A stretch of DNA of 64,000 nt from contig CM061919.1 in NCBI GenBank assembly GCA_031002005.1, positions 37,351,088-37,415,087 on the forward strand. Direction: 5' to 3'. Source of the DNA: Vandiemenella viatica (taxonomy: Eukaryota; Arthropoda; Insecta; Orthoptera; Morabidae). Position 1 is the stretch's first letter; every line of letters starts with the position of its first letter. Shown here one piece after another: positions 60,660 to 64,000 of the stretch. The notes under the pieces were generated by a model, which saw only the letters and a program-made list of their open reading frames with translations, was not told the origin of the DNA and did not search any database. Both the position numbers and the translations under genes were made by a program.

Positions 60660-61760
60660 ATTCTGGATCCATGGGGAAAACTACCTTCTTAGTTTCCTTA
60701 ACAGTCTCAACATCAATAACACCCTGAATTTCACAGAGACTTATTCCTACACAAGTGCCACATTCCTGGATGAAGATTTATCCCTCTTGAATAGCCACTT
60801 TAGCTCACCTGTCCATACCAAAACAAACCAGTCTGCGACAGAACCTCTATCACTACAGTTGCCGTCTTTATCACATCAAATGCTCCCTCTACTTCAGTCA
60901 TTTGTGAGACACATACGTTTTAACCAGCAGACCCTCACATCATATACAAATAAAATCTCCCGTTACTACCCACCCAACCTTAGTTCTTAAATACATCTTG
61001 CATACCACAACAAATCTGCTTTATTTATTAACCACCCAAAACCATTTTGGTCACCTGGTACATTACAGGTCTGGAAACAATTAACGGACTCCTTCAACAA
61101 GGTTACGATTTTGTCTCGGGCCTGTCCTGAAATGAGAAACCTCTTCCCAAAAAACCTCCCTCGACATCCAGAACCTGCCTCAGTTGATCTCCAATCCTCA
61201 GCAACTCATATTCCATATATATGGGCCTCTCCATCTTAGAAGACAGCCTCAAAGCTTTTCCTTATAACATATCCCTCTACAAATCGAGCAACATGCATCC
61301 AGTCTCCACCACCGTCACCAACCCAGTAACGCGAGAAAGCTTTCCAACCATTGGACTTGCCACATATGTATCTCCCCCCCCCCCCCCAACTAATATATCA
61401 ACTCACATACAACCATTGCTCAGCCTCATACATACCACAAATTCACCTGCCATTACAATGATCAGGCCCAGACAAACTGTATATACTGACCATCCAGTAT
61501 CTTATCACGCCATCGTGCATGATACCAACAATTTCAGTGCTTGCTTCACTATCCTTGCCAACAAAATCCTTACAGACAAAAGTAGTATCTCTGATCTCAG
61601 AAGGTGGGGACTGGCTTATCAATATAAATTGGGCACCAGACATCTGTCTGGTCTTAACTTACTAGAGCACCAGTATTCGTCATTCTTTTCCACCCATTCC
61701 CCACACCCTCTAACTTTTCCCACAGAACCATTGCTCACCACAGCTAAACCTTTAGTAATG
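60660..61760 (+). other. C-rich, G-poor coding-like block, unclassified
   Basis: The plus strand is strongly depleted in G, with a C-run of 13 near 61375. A readable string of frames (60787-60990, then 61010-61200, then 61221-61820) gives Ser/Pro/His-rich text such as HSPVHTKTNQSATEP-like and KPLPKKPPS, needing frameshifts at each step. I do not recognise the family. It may be the remains of an unknown retroelement; accidental openness through low G (few TGA/TAG) is an alternative. Confidence 0.3.
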
Positions 61761-61829
61761 TGTAACATCTTTGTTGTTTTAATTTTTTTTTGTATATATA
61801 AATTTTATGTTGATATATAAGATAAGAAA

Positions 61830-62464
61830 TTATTTTCTTCCGACCTCTGCGGCTGGTTCATGTGATTTGGTTAATATGTTTCATGTTTTCGCCTATGAAC
61901 TTCCATCCACACTTCCTGCCATGTTGATCTTCCCCCTACATGAGCTGCTGGCCTACGTTCGATATGTTCAGTTAGCATCCAGCTTAATAATATTAATATT
62001 TAATTAAATTGCAATGGAGTGCCCACTGCGGTGGCAATTTCCCTACACATCCATCTTTATCCTTTCTTGTACCATACAAATTTTAACTTTAAATTCTTTC
62101 ATCATTTTTGGTAAATTTTCATCATTTCTCCGGGTAACTTATTCCAATCCCTGACACCCTTACCTAAAAAAGAGAATCTTCCTACACACATGTGCCTGAA
62201 ATAGAGTGCCAGCTTGTGGTCATGGCTATCTTTCCCTTCCATGGATTACTTTTCATTCTTACACCAACATCTTTCCATGCCTCATGACCAATGCCTTGTA
62301 CACTCCCATGACCATCTTCACCCTCCTCCTGTCTTGCAATGAATCCCATCCCAGATCTTTTAACATATCTGTTACTTCAAAATCTTGAGCATGGCAGCAT
62401 CAACAGCAACGGTATTTCTTCAATTGTATAATGAAACACAGCCAATCTGTTGCAATATTCATTG
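61830..62464. other. Unclassified sequence upstream of the second PLE
   Basis: Contains the short repeat AATGGAGTGCCCACTGCGG near 62012 (also in variant form at 6890 and 34850). No coding similarity. Confidence 0.4.
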
Positions 62465-62480
62465 AATTTATTGTTTACCG

Positions 62481-62512
62481 GTTTTGACCCGCCTTAAGGG
62501 AGTCTTCTTCAG
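62481..62512 (-). ncRNA. Hammerhead-like core of the second PLE
   Basis: On the minus strand CTGAAGA (62506-62512) is followed by GACTCCC and GGGTC, which pair with one bulge, and then AAAAC where an active core needs GAAAC. The order CUGANGA - stem II - GAAA is preserved except for the G to A change, so it is probably inactive. It lies about 420 bp downstream of the PLE coding end and ahead of AATAAATTCAATG. Confidence 0.4.
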
Positions 62513-62929
62513 AACCTGTGGATATTGTACATTATTAGTGAATCTGATGTTAAGCTTTGAGTTATATACATGAAAATTTGTGCATACTCACTTGTTAAAA
62601 AGTATTACATAAATCTAAAACTCTTCTCAATAAAATAGTACATTTTGTACTAAATTCACACATTAAAATATATTTTATAGCTATCCATCCGACAGCCAAC
62701 ATGTATCACAGTGCCAGAGTCACATCTAACCTGGACAGCAGCTTACTGCCGACTAGCCTGTATGTAGTGGCGGTAACTAGTTTAATGGCAGATGGCGCCA
62801 CCTGCGACACACGTATGGATGCAACAGATGATATTAAAATTGAACAGCGTCTAGTTATACAAATGTTTGACATGCACAAAATAGAATTTTGAGGAAACCA
62901 ATAGTTGTCTAACGTGTCATATTATTTAG

Positions 62930-64000
62930 TTATGACTATGGGCGAGAAGCTCTCAAAAAATTGTCTGTTAGCAAGGTAGATCTGATCATTAAGTAGATTA
63001 TTATCTTTATGTATTAAATGTTTGCAAATTTCAAGTTCTTCTTTTAGGTCTAATTTCCGGCCCTTGCTTTCTCTGTGTAAGATTATCGTGTCTTCCAATT
63101 TATTAGGGAAATGATTCTCTGATTGTAAATGTTCGGGAAAGTAGATTTAATTATATTATTACATTTCTTTTTAACCAGGTGTTCTTTGTACCTTACTTTA
63201 ACTTGCCTACCTGTTTGTCCTATGTAATATTTTTGGCAGTTACTGCATTTTATTTTGTATACGCCTGAACACGAAAATGGATCTGCAGCTGTACCAATGT
63301 TGTGTATTAAATTTTTCTTTAAAGAATTGTTTGCGGTAAACGTCACTTTGCAACCGTATTTCTTTGTTAAAAGTCTTTTTATTCTATACGATACATTACC
63401 TAAAAAGGGGATCGAGATAAACTTCTGTATACTTTTATTTTTTGGAGAGTCGTAACTTTGTAGTGTAGAATGTTTTTTAGATGTTTTCTTGTTAAGGATG
63501 GCATCTACAACAGTTGGTGTATAGTTGTTGTTAATAGCTATTGATTTTATGAGTTCAATTTCTTTCTGCAAGTTTTTAGGTGAAAGTGGTATATTCAGCG
63601 CGCGATTGATGGTTGCGTGAAAAAACGCTTGCTTGTGGGATGTCAAGTGAGTTGAAACGGCCGGAATGATATTATCAGAGTACGTTGGTTTTCAATAAAT
63701 ATTAAAGTTGAAGTTACTGTCTACTATTGATATTTTTAAATCAAGGAAATTAAGTTTAGCGTTGCTGTTTTGGATTTCTTTTGTAAACTGAATGGTATCA
63801 TACAAGCTATTAAGTAATGCTTCTAATTCCTGGTCATCTCCGTCAAATGCTATTATTATATCATCAACGTACCGCGCATAGAATAATATCTTGTTAATAA
63901 ACTCAAAATCAGAATTGAAGAATGAGATTTCTAAAGTGTTAACGAAAATATCTGCTAGAATTCCCGCGAGAGGATTTCCCATTGCTAGACCCTGGGATTG
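62930..64000 (-). pseudogene. Second Penelope-like element, truncated by the window edge
   Basis: Minus strand from the right edge: GLAMGNPLAGILADIFVN, ARYVDDIIIAF, KLNFLDLKI (RT), TSHKQAFFHATINRAL (connection), GVYKIKCSNCQKYYIGQTGR and KVRYKEHL (GIY-YIG). After a one-base frameshift near 63140 it continues EHLQSENH and ILHRESKGRKLDLKEELEI, ending near 62935. A TGA at about 63692 interrupts IY*KPTYSDN where relatives read Arg. This family is clearly different from the 1.2-6.6 kb PLE (GVYKIKCSNC versus GVYSIPCQCG). The 5' half lies beyond 64000. Confidence 0.92.

Noticed and set aside
60787..61820. A host gene with Ser/Pro-rich exons
   Set aside because: Frames change without splice signals and no conserved domain was recognised; low G content alone reduces stop codons.

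Overview
This is an animal, almost certainly insect, genomic window. It carries the 3' half of one conserved host gene, Ire1 (ERN1, the unfolded-protein-response kinase/RNase), on the minus strand, with very large introns filled by transposable elements. Six Ire1 exons run from 59392 down to 9675: 59106-59392, 56117-56310, 55919-56037, 28671-28821, 23213-23404 and 9675-10388. All splice junctions obey GT-AG and the phases agree. They encode most of the kinase domain, the complete KEN RNase domain and a long C-terminal tail. The N-terminal exons (luminal domain, membrane segment, glycine-rich loop) should lie beyond position 64000. The SINE family, the R1/CR1/RTE-like LINEs, the mariners and the hATs fit a large-genome, probably polyneopteran insect (orthopteran or stick-insect like). 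That placement is inference from remembered repeat style, not from an alignment.

Layout. 1-6.8 kb: an old LINE split by a large head-to-head inverted pair of Penelope-like elements (PLEs). 7.2-9.7 kb: Ire1 3' UTR or downstream DNA. 10.4-23.2 kb (intron): mariner, RTE-like LINE, scattered R1-like LINE and jerky/Tigger relics. 23.4-28.7 kb (intron): Tc1 relic, a PLE tail with two 5S-rRNA-like segments, and a mariner with both TIRs. 28.8-55.9 kb (27-kb intron): two copies of an LTR-like repeat, SINEs, MITEs, nested hAT/mariner/pogo elements, a CR1-like LINE interrupted by a perfect-looking palindrome with a 17-bp target duplication, and an internally deleted Harbinger. 56.3-59.1 kb (intron): a young Tc1-like element with a single nonsense codon. 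59.4-64 kb: intron or upstream DNA, including a second PLE family that runs off the right edge.

The least explained feature is a small repeat family found at eight or nine places. It has a core of the form CTGAnnA-stem-CCGAAA, resembling the hammerhead ribozyme cores reported from PLEs, and it recurs as inverted dimers. Its best copy (43852-44187) has the same design as the large PLE pair: one arm longer than the other, opposite orientation, flanked by a direct target duplication. I infer a PLE-linked, possibly non-autonomous, inverted-dimer retroelement.

Apart from Ire1, every coding region I could classify is mobile-element derived, and nearly all are broken. No tRNA, rRNA gene, CRISPR array or bacterial-type operon is present.
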